A DNA stretch of 64,000 bases from Streptomyces asoensis (lineage in GTDB: Bacteria; Actinomycetota; Actinomycetes; Streptomycetales; Streptomycetaceae), in NCBI RefSeq assembly GCF_016860545.1, contig NZ_BNEB01000003.1:1178001-1242000 (forward strand), in the 5' to 3' direction. The notes under the pieces were generated by a model. It made no database searches. It was not told the origin of the DNA and saw only the letters and a program-made list of their open reading frames with translations. The position numbers were made by a program, and so were the translations under genes. Shown one piece after another: positions 1 to 8,692 of this stretch. The first letter of the stretch is position 1. Each line of letters begins with the position of its first letter.

Positions 1-1
1 G

Positions 2-76
2 GACGACACCTTCCCGGCCGAGGACGCGCAGGTGTCCCTTCCCGGCCTGGGCACGGCTCGGCGCAGGGCGAGCTAG
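2..76 (+). CDS. C-terminal fragment of an unidentified protein
   Basis: An open frame enters from the left edge and ends at the TAG at 74-76. Only the last 24 residues are visible (ending GLGTARRRAS), which is too little to assign a family. It is followed 36 bases later by a strong hairpin, as expected for the end of a transcription unit. The frame is supported only by being open and by this hairpin. Confidence 0.55.
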   Translation, partial: DDTFPAEDAQVSLPGLGTARRRAS

Positions 77-112
77 CCCCGGCCGGCGACGGTGGTGTCG
101 CGAACGGCCGCC

Positions 113-150
113 GGAAAGGCCGCCGACGTCGACACGTCGGCGGCCTTTCC
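113..150. terminator. Bidirectional terminator hairpin
   Basis: A perfect 17-bp inverted repeat (arms 113-129 and 134-150) with a 4-base loop lies between two convergent genes, the fragment ending at 76 and the acyltransferase ending at 162. There is no long T tract, which is usual for Streptomyces terminators. Confidence 0.8.
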
Positions 151-161
151 CGTCCCGCGGG

Positions 162-1439
162 TCAGCCGGTGCCCCGGGCGAGCACGGTCAGTTCGTCGAG
201 GAACGCCTCCGCCAGCAGGACGGCGTCCTGACTGCCCGAGTTGGTGGCGACGCTCAGCGTGTGGCCCGGTGAGCAGCCGCCCAGCGCGAAGGTGACCGTG
301 TCGGTCGGGGGCACCATCGGGACGATGGTGAGGTGCCGCAGGGTCCGTCCGGCCAGCGTCCGGCCCCGCTCGCGCAGATGGACGTAGGAGCAGGCCGCCG
401 GCGCGTACGCGGGGGCGAAGATCTTTCCGCCGGCCAGTGCCAGGGTCGCCCCGGGAACCGCCCCGAGCGTGCCCTCGACCAGCCGCTCCGAGGCCCGCCG
501 GGGCCGGGTGACGGTGGTCAGCAGTCCGGTGCACGCGGCCAGCCGGGCCGTCGGGTCGGCCAGCGCCACCGGCGCGGGGACCCGGACGTTGGCGAACGCG
601 TTGCCCAGGAACTCACCGCAGTCGTCCGGCCGTTCGTCGACCGGCACCGACAGCCACACCTGTCCGGACCCCGCGGACGGCGAGGCCGACAGACAGGAGC
701 GCAGGACCCCCGACACGGTGGCGAGGAACACCTCGTTGGTGCTCGCGGGCCGCGCGGAGCCCGCTTCTCCCACCCGCACGGCCTCGCGCGCGGCCTTCAG
801 CACATCGGCCCGCAGCCGGACGACGGTGTACGCGGGCTCCCGGGCACCCCGGTGCGGCAGGGGCACCGCGCGGCCCGCCGTCAGCAGGCCCGGCGCGCCC
901 CCCGCCGCCGGGCCGGGGCGCGCGGTCCGGCGGCGCGGCCCCGGCACGGCCTGCGAGGAGGGGCCGTCCAGCGGCAGGCCGTCGTCGAGGAGCGCGCGCA
1001 GCAGCGTGGTCAGGGAACGGCCGTCGAGCAGGCTGTGATGCATCCGGAACAGCAGGGAGAACTCGCCTTCCGTGCTGCCGGGCAGCAGGTGCAGGCTCCA
1101 CGGCGGCCGGCCGGCCGGGAACGGGGTGTGGAACCACCGGCCGACCGCCTCGCGCAGGGTGTCGTCCGCGCCGCCGACCTGCTCGGCCGGGCTGTGGCCG
1201 TCCCGCCGCGCCCAGCGGTGCCGGCCGGTCCACCAGGCGGGGCCCGTCCGGCCGACGCCGGGGGCCACCAGGGTCTGGGTGAGCCGGGGCAGCGCCTTCC
1301 AGCGCTCCTCCACCAGGGCCCGCAGCTCGTCCAGCGAGGGCGGGGCGCCCTCGAAGTCCAGGGCGATCCCGGCGTTGGGCGGGCCGAACGGCCAGCGGGC
1401 CATCCCCTCTTCCATCAAGGGCAGATGCGATCCGGGCAT
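162..1439 (-). CDS. WS/DGAT-family O-acyltransferase (wax ester synthase / diacylglycerol acyltransferase-like)
   Basis: This 425-residue protein belongs to the bifunctional wax ester synthase/DGAT group, which transfers acyl groups from acyl-CoA to alcohols or diacylglycerol at the membrane surface. The diagnostic HHxxxDG catalytic motif is visible as HHSLLDG at residues 134-140. The length is close to the usual 440-480. The C-terminal half carries the typical 'SVPVD...GN' condensation-like fold region. It is transcribed away from a glycosyltransferase and a thioesterase across a 368-bp spacer, so the acceptor may be something other than glycerolipid. The real acyl acceptor cannot be read from sequence. 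Confidence 0.8.
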   Translation of the reverse strand: MPGSHLPLMEEGMARWPFGPPNAGIALDFEGAPPSLDELRALVEERWKALPRLTQTLVAPGVGRTGPAWWTGRHRWARRDGHSPAEQVGGADDTLREAVGRWFHTPFPAGRPPWSLHLLPGSTEGEFSLLFRMHHSLLDGRSLTTLLRALLDDGLPLDGPSSQAVPGPRRRTARPGPAAGGAPGLLTAGRAVPLPHRGAREPAYTVVRLRADVLKAAREAVRVGEAGSARPASTNEVFLATVSGVLRSCLSASPSAGSGQVWLSVPVDERPDDCGEFLGNAFANVRVPAPVALADPTARLAACTGLLTTVTRPRRASERLVEGTLGAVPGATLALAGGKIFAPAYAPAACSYVHLRERGRTLAGRTLRHLTIVPMVPPTDTVTFALGGCSPGHTLSVATNSGSQDAVLLAEAFLDELTVLARGTG

Positions 1440-1807
1440 GAGACTGCTCCTGTCATGGGCCGTCCCCGTCGTGGGCCGGTCCTGTCGTGGGCCGGCTGCT
1501 GGGGGACGACGTCCTGTACCCCCAACGGCCGATCGGACCGGCGGTCACGTCCGCCGCGTCACCGACCTCCCACCGGGTCGCCGACCTCCCGCCGGGCCTC
1601 ACCCCGACAGGTGTCCGGGCGTGCCCCGTCAGGGGTGGACCACTGTCAACGCGTGGCCGCGCGGGCTCCCTGATGGGGTGACACTGCCGCAGGTTTGCGG
1701 TCACGAGCGGTGTAGTTGCGCCTTTAATCGGGACTTCGCGTCCGCCGTTGGGGCGCCCGTCCTGTCGTTCCCCGCCCCGGCTCCGTGCCGGACAGGAGTT
1801 GCGTGCC
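1440..1807. other. Divergent intergenic region
   Basis: Spacer between the acyltransferase and the glycosyltransferase, with no convincing gene. It contains a near-palindrome at 1678-1704 (GTGA...TCAC outer arms and CCGCA/TGCGG inner arms), which is a plausible operator. It also has a 19-bp direct repeat of the CCGACCTCCC type at about 1562-1600. No clear -10/-35 pair is obvious. Confidence 0.4.
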
Positions 1808-3007
1808 GTGCCTGGTACCCATCCGCATCCCGCGCCCGTCGCCGCGCCCGCCCGTGAGCCGTTCCCCGCGCACGTCGCCGTGTTCAACGTTCCGATGCAC
1901 GGGCACGTCAATCCGACTCTGGGCGTCGTCGAGGAGCTCGTACGGCGGGGGCACCGGGTCAGTTACGCCGTCACCGAGGACTTCGTGCACCAGGTGAAGG
2001 CGGCCGGTGCCGAACCCGTGCTCTACCCGGACCCGGGGGACGGCTCGGAGGCGCCGGAGGACATGGGCGAGGGGTTCGAGCGGGTCGTGGACGTGGCCCT
2101 GGCGTCCCTGCCGGTGCTGGCGCGGGCGTACGGCACGGACCGCCCCGACCTGGTGCTGTGCGACATCTACGCCTTCGCGGGCCTGCTGCTCGCGGCACGC
2201 TGGCAGGTGCCGGCCGTCGTGGCCTCCCCCACCCACCTCGCCTACGACGGCATCGTCCCGGAGTTCTTCGGTGTGCCCGGGCTCCCGCAGCTGCCGGGCT
2301 TCGGACGGCTGGCGGCCGCCTTCGCCGAGCAGGGCGTCGACAGCACGCGCATCCACGACCTCGTCCGGCCCGAGCACGCCGTCGCGTTCTTCCCCCGGTC
2401 CTTCCAGCGCCGGGCCGACACCGTCGCCGCACAGCGCGTCGCGTACGCCGGGCCGGCCCTCGGCGACCGCTCCTACCAGGGGTCCTGGCGCCCGCCCCGG
2501 CCGGACGTGCCGGTGCTGCTCGTCTCGCTGGGTTCCCAGTTCACCCGGCGTCCGGAGTTCTACCGCTCCTGTGTGCAGGCCTTCGCCGAGCTGCCCTGGC
2601 ACGTGGTCATGTCCGTCGGCCCGGCCGTCCCGGTGGACGGGCTGGGGCCGCTGCCCGCCAACGTCGAGGTCCATCCGCACGTGCCCCAACTGGCGGTGCT
2701 CGCCCACGCCGACGCCTTCGTCACCCACGCCGGGATGGGCGGCACGATGGAGGCCCTGCACTTCGGCGTCCCGCTGGTGGCGGTCCCGCAGATGGCCGAG
2801 CAGCGGGTGAACGCCGACCGGATCGAACGCCTCAGGCTGGGCGTCCACCTGCCGCGCGAGAGCGTCACTCCCGAGGCGCTGCGCGAGGCCGTCCTGCGCG
2901 TCTCGTCCGACCGGGACATCCGCGCGGGCGTGGCCGCCATGCGCCGGGAGATCGCGGCGGCCGGCGGTGCGGGAGCCGCCGCCGACCTGATCGAGCGGGC
3001 CCTGTAG
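1808..3007 (+). CDS. MGT-type (GT1) glycosyltransferase
   Basis: The 399-residue product resembles the macrolide glycosyltransferase (MGT) branch of GT1 enzymes, which use UDP-sugars to glycosylate small hydrophobic acceptors. The N-terminal acceptor domain starts with NVPMHGHVNPTLGVVEEL. The C-terminal donor site has the family signature HAGMGG...GVPLVAVPQ...Q..NA at about residues 307-336. GTG at 1808 is chosen because AGGAG (1794-1798) lies 9 bases upstream; an open frame extends further but lacks a ribosome site. A thioesterase gene follows after 53 bases, in the same direction, so the two may be co-transcribed. The substrate could be a lipid or a macrolide-like antibiotic. Confidence 0.85.
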   Translation: MPGTHPHPAPVAAPAREPFPAHVAVFNVPMHGHVNPTLGVVEELVRRGHRVSYAVTEDFVHQVKAAGAEPVLYPDPGDGSEAPEDMGEGFERVVDVALASLPVLARAYGTDRPDLVLCDIYAFAGLLLAARWQVPAVVASPTHLAYDGIVPEFFGVPGLPQLPGFGRLAAAFAEQGVDSTRIHDLVRPEHAVAFFPRSFQRRADTVAAQRVAYAGPALGDRSYQGSWRPPRPDVPVLLVSLGSQFTRRPEFYRSCVQAFAELPWHVVMSVGPAVPVDGLGPLPANVEVHPHVPQLAVLAHADAFVTHAGMGGTMEALHFGVPLVAVPQMAEQRVNADRIERLRLGVHLPRESVTPEALREAVLRVSSDRDIRAGVAAMRREIAAAGGAGAAADLIERAL

Positions 3008-3060
3008 TCCGCCTTCCCCGTGGCCCCGGCCCCCGTTCCGATGTTCCGAGGAGTGACATC

Positions 3061-3546
3061 TTGACCCACGCCCTGGCGGCCGACGTCCGCCGCACCAGCA
3101 CGGGGCGCCCGCCCCTGGAGGAGCCGGACTGCCGGCCGCACCTCTACCTCCGCCAGGTCCGTATGAGCGACCTGGACTCCATGAACCACGTGAACAACGT
3201 CCGGCTGCTGGAGATGATCCAGGACGCCCACATGGACATGTTCTATCTGCGTCCCGGACTGCCGGGGCAGGAGATCCGCCCCAGGTTCGTCTACGCACGC
3301 CACGAACTCGACTACACGGAACCCCTCGTGCTCCAGCCGGAGCCGGTCACCATCACCACGACCATCGGCGACCTGCGCCGTTCGACGTTCCGCGTCACGA
3401 GCCGGGTCACGCGTGACGCCCAGGTGTTCTGCACCTGCGTGAGCACGGCGGTCGCCTACGACCCGGACGCCCGGTGCTCCCGCCGGCTCGAGGAGGCCGA
3501 ACTGGCCCTCGCGGCCCGCCACGCCACCCCGGCCCCGGCGCGCTGA
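3061..3546 (+). CDS. 4-hydroxybenzoyl-CoA-type (hotdog) thioesterase
   Basis: This 161-residue single hotdog-fold protein resembles YbgC/FcbC acyl-CoA thioesterases, which hydrolyse acyl-CoA or acyl-carrier thioesters in the cytoplasm. The characteristic active-site strand-helix is seen as DLDSMNHVNNVRLLEMIQ near residues 38-55. The start is TTG at 3061, with GAGGAG about 6 bases upstream. It probably forms an operon with the upstream glycosyltransferase and faces the acyltransferase, so it may supply or edit an acyl group in the same small pathway. That link is inference. Confidence 0.8.
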   Translation: MTHALAADVRRTSTGRPPLEEPDCRPHLYLRQVRMSDLDSMNHVNNVRLLEMIQDAHMDMFYLRPGLPGQEIRPRFVYARHELDYTEPLVLQPEPVTITTTIGDLRRSTFRVTSRVTRDAQVFCTCVSTAVAYDPDARCSRRLEEAELALAARHATPAPAR

Positions 3547-3582
3547 CCGGCCGACCGGGCCGCGGCCGCCGTCCGGGCCGTC

Positions 3583-5757
3583 TCAGCCCCCGATCCGTAC
3601 CGGCTTCGACTCGCTGACCTGATCGACGTCCGACACCCGCACCGTCACCTTCATCTCCCAGCTGCCCGCGATGGGCAGGTTGACCGCGTCGGCGGCCCAG
3701 TAGCCGCCCCGGTCGGTGACCTTGGCGTCGAGGGGGCCGATGTCCTGGTCGGGAAGGCTGAAGGAGACGCGCAGTTCGGGGACGGTGACGAAGCCGCCGC
3801 CGGCGCCGTAGACCACCGCCTGGAGCCCGTTGTCGCCGACCTGGCCCGGGTCGAGGGTCACCTGCACCTTGCCGCTGACGCCACGGACCGCGGGGTCGTC
3901 GGAGTCGATGGTGAAGGGGATGGTCGTCACGGAGGCCACGGGCAGCCCGGCGGACTGCTCCGCCGTGGCGGCCTCGGCCGCCGCCCGGCCCGGCAGGGTG
4001 CCCGTCAGCACGGTGGTGAGGACGAGCACGACGACGGAGACGACGACCTCGGCCAGCACGGAACGGCGCAGCGACCGGCGCCGGGCGTCCTCGGCCGGTG
4101 AGAGCGGTGCCGCGGCCGGCGGCCTGGCCGCCTTCGGCAGCGGCGCGTCGGCCCCCGGGCCGTCCGCCGCCGAACCGTTCTCCGGTCCGTCCGTCGTGTC
4201 CCCGGTGGGAGCGTCCGCCGGGGCGGGCGCCGCGCCTGCCGCGGATCCGTCCCCCGGGCCGCCCGTCCCGCCTGCCCCGGTACCCGCCGTGCTCGGCGCA
4301 CCCGCGGTACCCACCGTGCCGTGGACGGTGTTCGCGGCGAGGCCGTCCGCCGCGCTGCGGGCCCCTCCGCCGACCGGCTCCGGTATCCGGGCCTCCTGCC
4401 TCTCGGGCGCCTCCCGCTCCCCGGTCGTCTCCACCGTCACGCTCCTCGCCGTCCTTTCGCCCCGCACCGTCCGCCGGGATCGCGCACCGGCCACCAGCAG
4501 CAGCGTCACCGCGGCCAGCTTGGCCAGCAGGACCCGTCCGTACGTCGTGTCCGTCAGCGCGGACACCGAGCCCAGGCCGCGCCAGGACTGGTAGACACCC
4601 GTCACCACCAGGACGGTCACCGCGATGCCCGCCACCTGGGAGAAGCGGTTGACGACCCGCGACGGGACCGAGGCGCGGTGGAACAGGGTGAGCAGGGCGG
4701 TCAGGCCGCCCAGCCAGACCGCCATCGCGAGCAGGTGCAGCACCGTCGACGTCATCGCCGCCGGGACCTGGATGCCGGCCGACGCGTGTTCGGCGGCGGC
4801 CCAGGTCAGGGCCAGCGCCACGGCCGGCACGGCGACCGTCGCCGACTCGGTGCGGGAGCGCCGCTCCGGCAGGGCCTTCCCGTCCCGCAGCGCCCTGCGC
4901 TGCCGCAGGAGCAGGACCGCGACCACGGCGAGCAGCGCGAGGCGCGCCACCAGGGCCAGTCCCGGCCGGGTGCCCAGCGTGCGGGTCAGCTCCGAGGGGT
5001 CCAGCATCTTCGCCGGTCCGGTCCCGGTCTCGTACGGGCCGCGGAGCAGCAGCAGGAACACGGTCGATCCGGCGAGCGCCCACCAGCCGGCCACCAGCAG
5101 CCTGCCGAGCGGGCGCACGTTCGGCGGGCGGCAGACGACGGCGAAGGCGGACGTGCCGATGAGCAGCGCCGCCGCGAGGTAGGCGAAGTAGCGGCCGATG
5201 TTGAAGAGACCGGCGGTGAGCGGGTTCTCCACGGAGGTGCTGGGCAGCGGCGGCGGGATCGCGGAGGGCTTGCCCACCGAGAAGGTGAAGGCGCCCGCGA
5301 TCGGGTGGCTGTCCGCCGACACGACGCGCCAGGCCACGGTGAAGGTCCCGGTGCCGAGCTTGGCGGGGAGTTCGACCCGGGCGGTGTCGGCGCGGCCGCC
5401 CGCGTGGCCGGTGCTGCCCGTCGCGACCCGCTTGTTGTCGGGGTCGAAGACGCGGAAGGAGTCGTCGAGCAGGCCTACGGACTCGGTGAAGGTGAGCGTG
5501 ATGGAGCGGGGGGCCGTCTTGACGACGCTTCCGTCGGCGGGGTCGGCGCCGCGCAGGGCCGCGTGGGCGGAGGCCGGTCCGCCGCCGAGGAGGAGCAGGA
5601 CCAGCACGGTGCCCAGCAGCACCAGCCCCTGAACCCCCCGCCGTCCGCCGGACCGCCGGGGCCGGGCCGTGGGCCCACCGCCGGACCGTCCGCCGCCGGG
5701 TCGTGCGTCGGCGTGCCGCCCACCGCCGTGTCGTACGCCCTCTCGCCCCTGACTCAC
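3583..5757 (-). CDS. CopC-CopD fusion copper-resistance/uptake membrane protein
   Basis: 724 residues. After a basic, Arg/Gly-rich N terminus comes a hydrophobic signal/anchor ending in ASAHAALRGADPADGS, the start of a CopC domain whose first histidine after cleavage is the usual Cu(II) ligand. A CopD-type bundle of about eight membrane helices follows, then a Pro/Ala/Gly-rich linker of roughly 100 residues, one more helix, and a C-terminal YcnJ-like beta domain (PFTIDSDDPAVRGVSGKV...). These proteins bind periplasmic or extracellular copper and move it across the membrane. GTG at 5757 is preferred because GGCGGAG precedes it; the open frame extends to 5916 with implausible sequence. The long linker is longer than in typical YcnJ. 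Confidence 0.85.
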   Translation of the reverse strand: MSQGREGVRHGGGRHADARPGGGRSGGGPTARPRRSGGRRGVQGLVLLGTVLVLLLLGGGPASAHAALRGADPADGSVVKTAPRSITLTFTESVGLLDDSFRVFDPDNKRVATGSTGHAGGRADTARVELPAKLGTGTFTVAWRVVSADSHPIAGAFTFSVGKPSAIPPPLPSTSVENPLTAGLFNIGRYFAYLAAALLIGTSAFAVVCRPPNVRPLGRLLVAGWWALAGSTVFLLLLRGPYETGTGPAKMLDPSELTRTLGTRPGLALVARLALLAVVAVLLLRQRRALRDGKALPERRSRTESATVAVPAVALALTWAAAEHASAGIQVPAAMTSTVLHLLAMAVWLGGLTALLTLFHRASVPSRVVNRFSQVAGIAVTVLVVTGVYQSWRGLGSVSALTDTTYGRVLLAKLAAVTLLLVAGARSRRTVRGERTARSVTVETTGEREAPERQEARIPEPVGGGARSAADGLAANTVHGTVGTAGAPSTAGTGAGGTGGPGDGSAAGAAPAPADAPTGDTTDGPENGSAADGPGADAPLPKAARPPAAAPLSPAEDARRRSLRRSVLAEVVVSVVVLVLTTVLTGTLPGRAAAEAATAEQSAGLPVASVTTIPFTIDSDDPAVRGVSGKVQVTLDPGQVGDNGLQAVVYGAGGGFVTVPELRVSFSLPDQDIGPLDAKVTDRGGYWAADAVNLPIAGSWEMKVTVRVSDVDQVSESKPVRIGG

Positions 5758-5943
5758 GTCACCGCTCCGCCTTGCTTGAGACTCGACACCCGTGTGCTTG
5801 CGGTTACGTACGCAGGCACGGGCCATCCGGTTCACCGGCCCCCGCCCACCCGGCCGCCAGGGCGACACCGGGCACGGCGAGGGCGGTCGAGTATCCCAGC
5901 CCCCTCCCCGGACCACCGAGCGGCGGGGCGGCAGGGCGGCGGG

Positions 5944-6555
5944 TCAGGCGGGGAACGCGGTCTCGCGGCGGAGGAAGGCCAGTCGGGCGCGCTTCTCGGG
6001 CAGGTGGACGTCCGGCAGGTCGATCTCGGGCAGGGTCACGAGCGGTCCCGGTTCGAAGCCCTGCCGGAAGAAGCGGGCGATCGCCTTCTCGTTGCGCACG
6101 TCCGGGTCGACCACGACACGCGGCCGGTCCAGGCCGACCAGCACGTACGCCGCGAACACGCCCATCAGCGCCGCCGACCAGCCCGGCCGGGCCCCTCGCT
6201 CGCCGGCCGGCCCGATGAGCAGGTGGACGCCGATGTCGCCGGGTTCGACGGGGTAGCACTCGCCGACCCGGTCCTCGGTGGGCTCGTAGGTCTGGAGCAG
6301 GGCGACCGGGACGCCGTCCAGCTCGGCGAGGAACGCGTGGTGGGTGTCCAGTCCGGTCATGTGGGCGTAGACCTCGGCGACCTGGTCGCGTGTCAGGCCG
6401 TTCATGCCCCAGAACGCGGCCCGCTCCTCGCTCACCCAGCCGTGGACGACGTCCGCGTCCCGCTCGGCGTCGAGCGGCCGCAGGGCGACGGTGCCCAGCC
6501 CGGCGACCACCTGCTCGTACACGTACCCGTCCTCGCCGCGTGCGCGGTCACTCAT
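5944..6555 (-). CDS. Siderophore-type GNAT N-acyltransferase (IucB/MbtK/RhbD-like)
   Basis: This 203-residue protein matches the Acetyltransf_8 group, which acylates N-hydroxylated lysine, cadaverine or similar amines during hydroxamate siderophore assembly. Visible signatures are LRPLDAERDADVVHGW near the N terminus, ERAAFWGMNG, and the C-terminal VVVDPDVRNEKAIARFFRQ typical of the acetyl-CoA binding half. The ATG at 6553-6555 lies inside ATGAGTGA, so it overlaps the end of the upstream acylase gene by 8 bases and is probably translationally coupled. The pair sits downstream of an iron box, so expression should rise on iron starvation. No NIS synthetase or monooxygenase is nearby, which leaves the real substrate open. 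Confidence 0.75.
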   Translation of the reverse strand: MSDRARGEDGYVYEQVVAGLGTVALRPLDAERDADVVHGWVSEERAAFWGMNGLTRDQVAEVYAHMTGLDTHHAFLAELDGVPVALLQTYEPTEDRVGECYPVEPGDIGVHLLIGPAGERGARPGWSAALMGVFAAYVLVGLDRPRVVVDPDVRNEKAIARFFRQGFEPGPLVTLPEIDLPDVHLPEKRARLAFLRRETAFPA

Positions 6556-8614
6556 CGTCGCTCTCCTTCGTCAGCAGGGCCCAGTCGGTGACGACCGGGG
6601 CCAGTTCGCCCCTGAGCCACAGGGGGAGCTGGTCGTGGTGGTGGGGGCGGCCGGGGACGCCGGACGCGCCGAACGGGACGATCCACAGGCTGTCCTCGCG
6701 GCGGGCCAGGTCCCACACGTAGCGGGCGGCCGGGCCGCGCGCGGCGAGGTCGGTCCAGCCCGGCACGGCCGAGGTGCACAGCACGCAGTCGTGGTCGCCG
6801 GACAGCTCGGGGGCCTCCTGGGCGGGATCGGGCAGCGCCCGCCAGGGGGCGAGGCGGTGGGTGTCGCCCCACCGCGCCCGCGGTTGCCCGGCGGCCTCCT
6901 CCAGTGCCTCCCGCACCAGCGCCGTCCGGTCGATCCCGTACAACTCCTCGGCGCGCAGCAGGTGTTCGAGGGCGTAGCCGATGCGCGGGACCAGGGCAAG
7001 CCAGGGCAGGAACACCTCCGGGTAGGCGGGCGGGGCGGTGAGGGGCCCGAAGGCCGGATGGGCGGCGAGGCGGCGGACCAGGGCGCCGCGCAGGGCCGCG
7101 AACCCGGCCGCGTCCTGGCTGCCGGCGTCCATCCGGCGGTCCCAGCGCAGCAGGCGGTCGCGCAGCGCGGCGGCCGGGCCGGTCAGGTCGCCGAGGTCGG
7201 ACAGCCGGTCCAGCAGGGGCGCGGCGGAGGCCAGCAGGGTGTCCGTGTGGACGGCCGGCATCAGGGGCGCGGACCAGTGCGGGCGCTCCTCCAGCAGCGT
7301 CCGGATGCGGTCGGCGCGGTGCGGCGGGGCGAACTCGACGCCCAGTTCCGCGGCGGGGCCCCGCTGGTTGGCCATCACCGCGAGGCCGTCGGTCAGTCCC
7401 GCGCGGGGCATCTCGTGCCAGCCGGTCCACTCGTGGCCGGGTTCCCAGGCGGGCACCAGCCGGGTGCCGTTCGCGGCGGGGCGCTGCGGCACCCGGCCCG
7501 CGACCCGGTGCAGCAGGCCGCCCTCGGTGTCGGCGGCCTGGACGACGTTGACGGGTTCGGCCCAGTGGTCGAGGGCGCGGTCCACGTCGGCGACCAGGCG
7601 GGCCCTGAGCAGCGGGAGAAGGGCGTCGAAGCCCAGGTGGGCGGTGACGCGGGGCGGGTAGCGCAGGGCCAGGGCGAGCGGGGTGCCGTCGTCGAGGCCC
7701 TCCGGACCGCCCGCGATCACGGGTCCGCGCGCGGTCTCGAGGATCTCCACCTCGACGCTCTCCTCGCCCGCTACGCGCACGAGTTCGGTGTGCCGGGCGA
7801 CCCGCTGCCAGGTGCCGTCCGGGCCGAGTGCCTCGACGCCCGCGCCGGTGCGGCGCAGGCGTTCGCGGTAGAGGTCCTGGTAGTCGGCCATGGCGTTGGT
7901 GATGGCCCAGGCGACCGTGCCGGTGTGGCCGAAGTGGGCGATGCCGGGGACGCCCGGCACGGCGAGCCCGACGACGTCGAACTCGTCGCAGGCCAGCCGG
8001 ATCTGCTGGTAGACGCCGGGGTCCTCGACGAAGCGGTGCGGGTCCCCGGCGATGATCGGCCGGCCGGTGACCGTGCGGTCGCCGCTCAGCAGCCAGCCGT
8101 TGCTGCCGGAGGTGCCGGGTCCGTCGGTGGCGAACAGGCCGACCGCGCCGGGGCCGAGGTGCCGGGCGGCCTCCTCGCGCCACAGCTTGGCGGGGAACCC
8201 GGCGAACAGGATGTGGGTGGCCAGCCAGACGGCGAGCGGGGTCCAGGGTTCCCAGCGGCCGGGGGCGAGACCGGTGCGGGCGAACTCCGGGGCGTCGGTG
8301 CCGGCCAGCCCCTCGTTGACGCCGTCGACGTAGGCCCGCACCCAGTCCGCGGTCTCCGGGTCCTTTGCGCGCAGGGTGTCGAAGCAGCGTCTCGCCGTGT
8401 CGTCGAGGCGGGCGCGGCGCACGAAGAGGTCCCAGGGGAGGGACTCGGGGCCGAGGAAGGACGCCGAGGTGCCGCGCGCCCGGTGCCGTTCGACCTCCAG
8501 CTGCCAGGCGCGGTCGCGGGCCGTCACCCTTCCCTGGAGCCGGGCCAGCGAGCGGGCGTCGTCGGCGCGCAGATGCGGAACGCCCCAGGCGTCACGGTAG
8601 ATCTCGGTGGTCAC
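6548..8614 (-). CDS. Penicillin-acylase-family N-terminal-nucleophile hydrolase
   Basis: 688 residues with the layout of penicillin G acylase/AHL acylase: a short alpha chain starting EIYRDAWGVPHLRADD, then the autocatalytic cleavage site GSNGW, with Ser171 as predicted nucleophile, and a beta chain containing FGHTGTVAWAITNA. Family members hydrolyse amide bonds of acylated amino compounds. Unlike secreted relatives, no signal peptide is visible, which suggests a cytoplasmic enzyme. GTG at 8614 is the start. An iron box lies only about 20 bases upstream, and the acyltransferase gene follows with overlapping codons. By analogy with PvdQ, which deacylates a pyoverdine precursor, a role in processing an acylated siderophore or an imported acylated compound is possible but unproven. 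Confidence 0.8.
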   Translation of the reverse strand: MTTEIYRDAWGVPHLRADDARSLARLQGRVTARDRAWQLEVERHRARGTSASFLGPESLPWDLFVRRARLDDTARRCFDTLRAKDPETADWVRAYVDGVNEGLAGTDAPEFARTGLAPGRWEPWTPLAVWLATHILFAGFPAKLWREEAARHLGPGAVGLFATDGPGTSGSNGWLLSGDRTVTGRPIIAGDPHRFVEDPGVYQQIRLACDEFDVVGLAVPGVPGIAHFGHTGTVAWAITNAMADYQDLYRERLRRTGAGVEALGPDGTWQRVARHTELVRVAGEESVEVEILETARGPVIAGGPEGLDDGTPLALALRYPPRVTAHLGFDALLPLLRARLVADVDRALDHWAEPVNVVQAADTEGGLLHRVAGRVPQRPAANGTRLVPAWEPGHEWTGWHEMPRAGLTDGLAVMANQRGPAAELGVEFAPPHRADRIRTLLEERPHWSAPLMPAVHTDTLLASAAPLLDRLSDLGDLTGPAAALRDRLLRWDRRMDAGSQDAAGFAALRGALVRRLAAHPAFGPLTAPPAYPEVFLPWLALVPRIGYALEHLLRAEELYGIDRTALVREALEEAAGQPRARWGDTHRLAPWRALPDPAQEAPELSGDHDCVLCTSAVPGWTDLAARGPAARYVWDLARREDSLWIVPFGASGVPGRPHHHDQLPLWLRGELAPVVTDWALLTKESDDE

Positions 8615-8633
8615 CCTGTGGCCCCTTTTTCCT

Positions 8634-8652
8634 TTAGGTTAGGCTTACCTAA
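8634..8652. promoter_or_regulatory. Iron box (DmdR/IdeR/DtxR operator)
   Basis: The 19-bp sequence TTAGGTTAGGCTTACCTAA is almost identical to the actinobacterial DtxR-family consensus and is nearly palindromic. It lies between the divergent starts at 8614 and 8693, so one Fe2+-loaded repressor dimer pair could shut off both operons. Confidence 0.92.
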
Positions 8653-8692
8653 GCAAGTTGTGCCGAAATCGTACGCGCGGGGCGGAGAGGTC

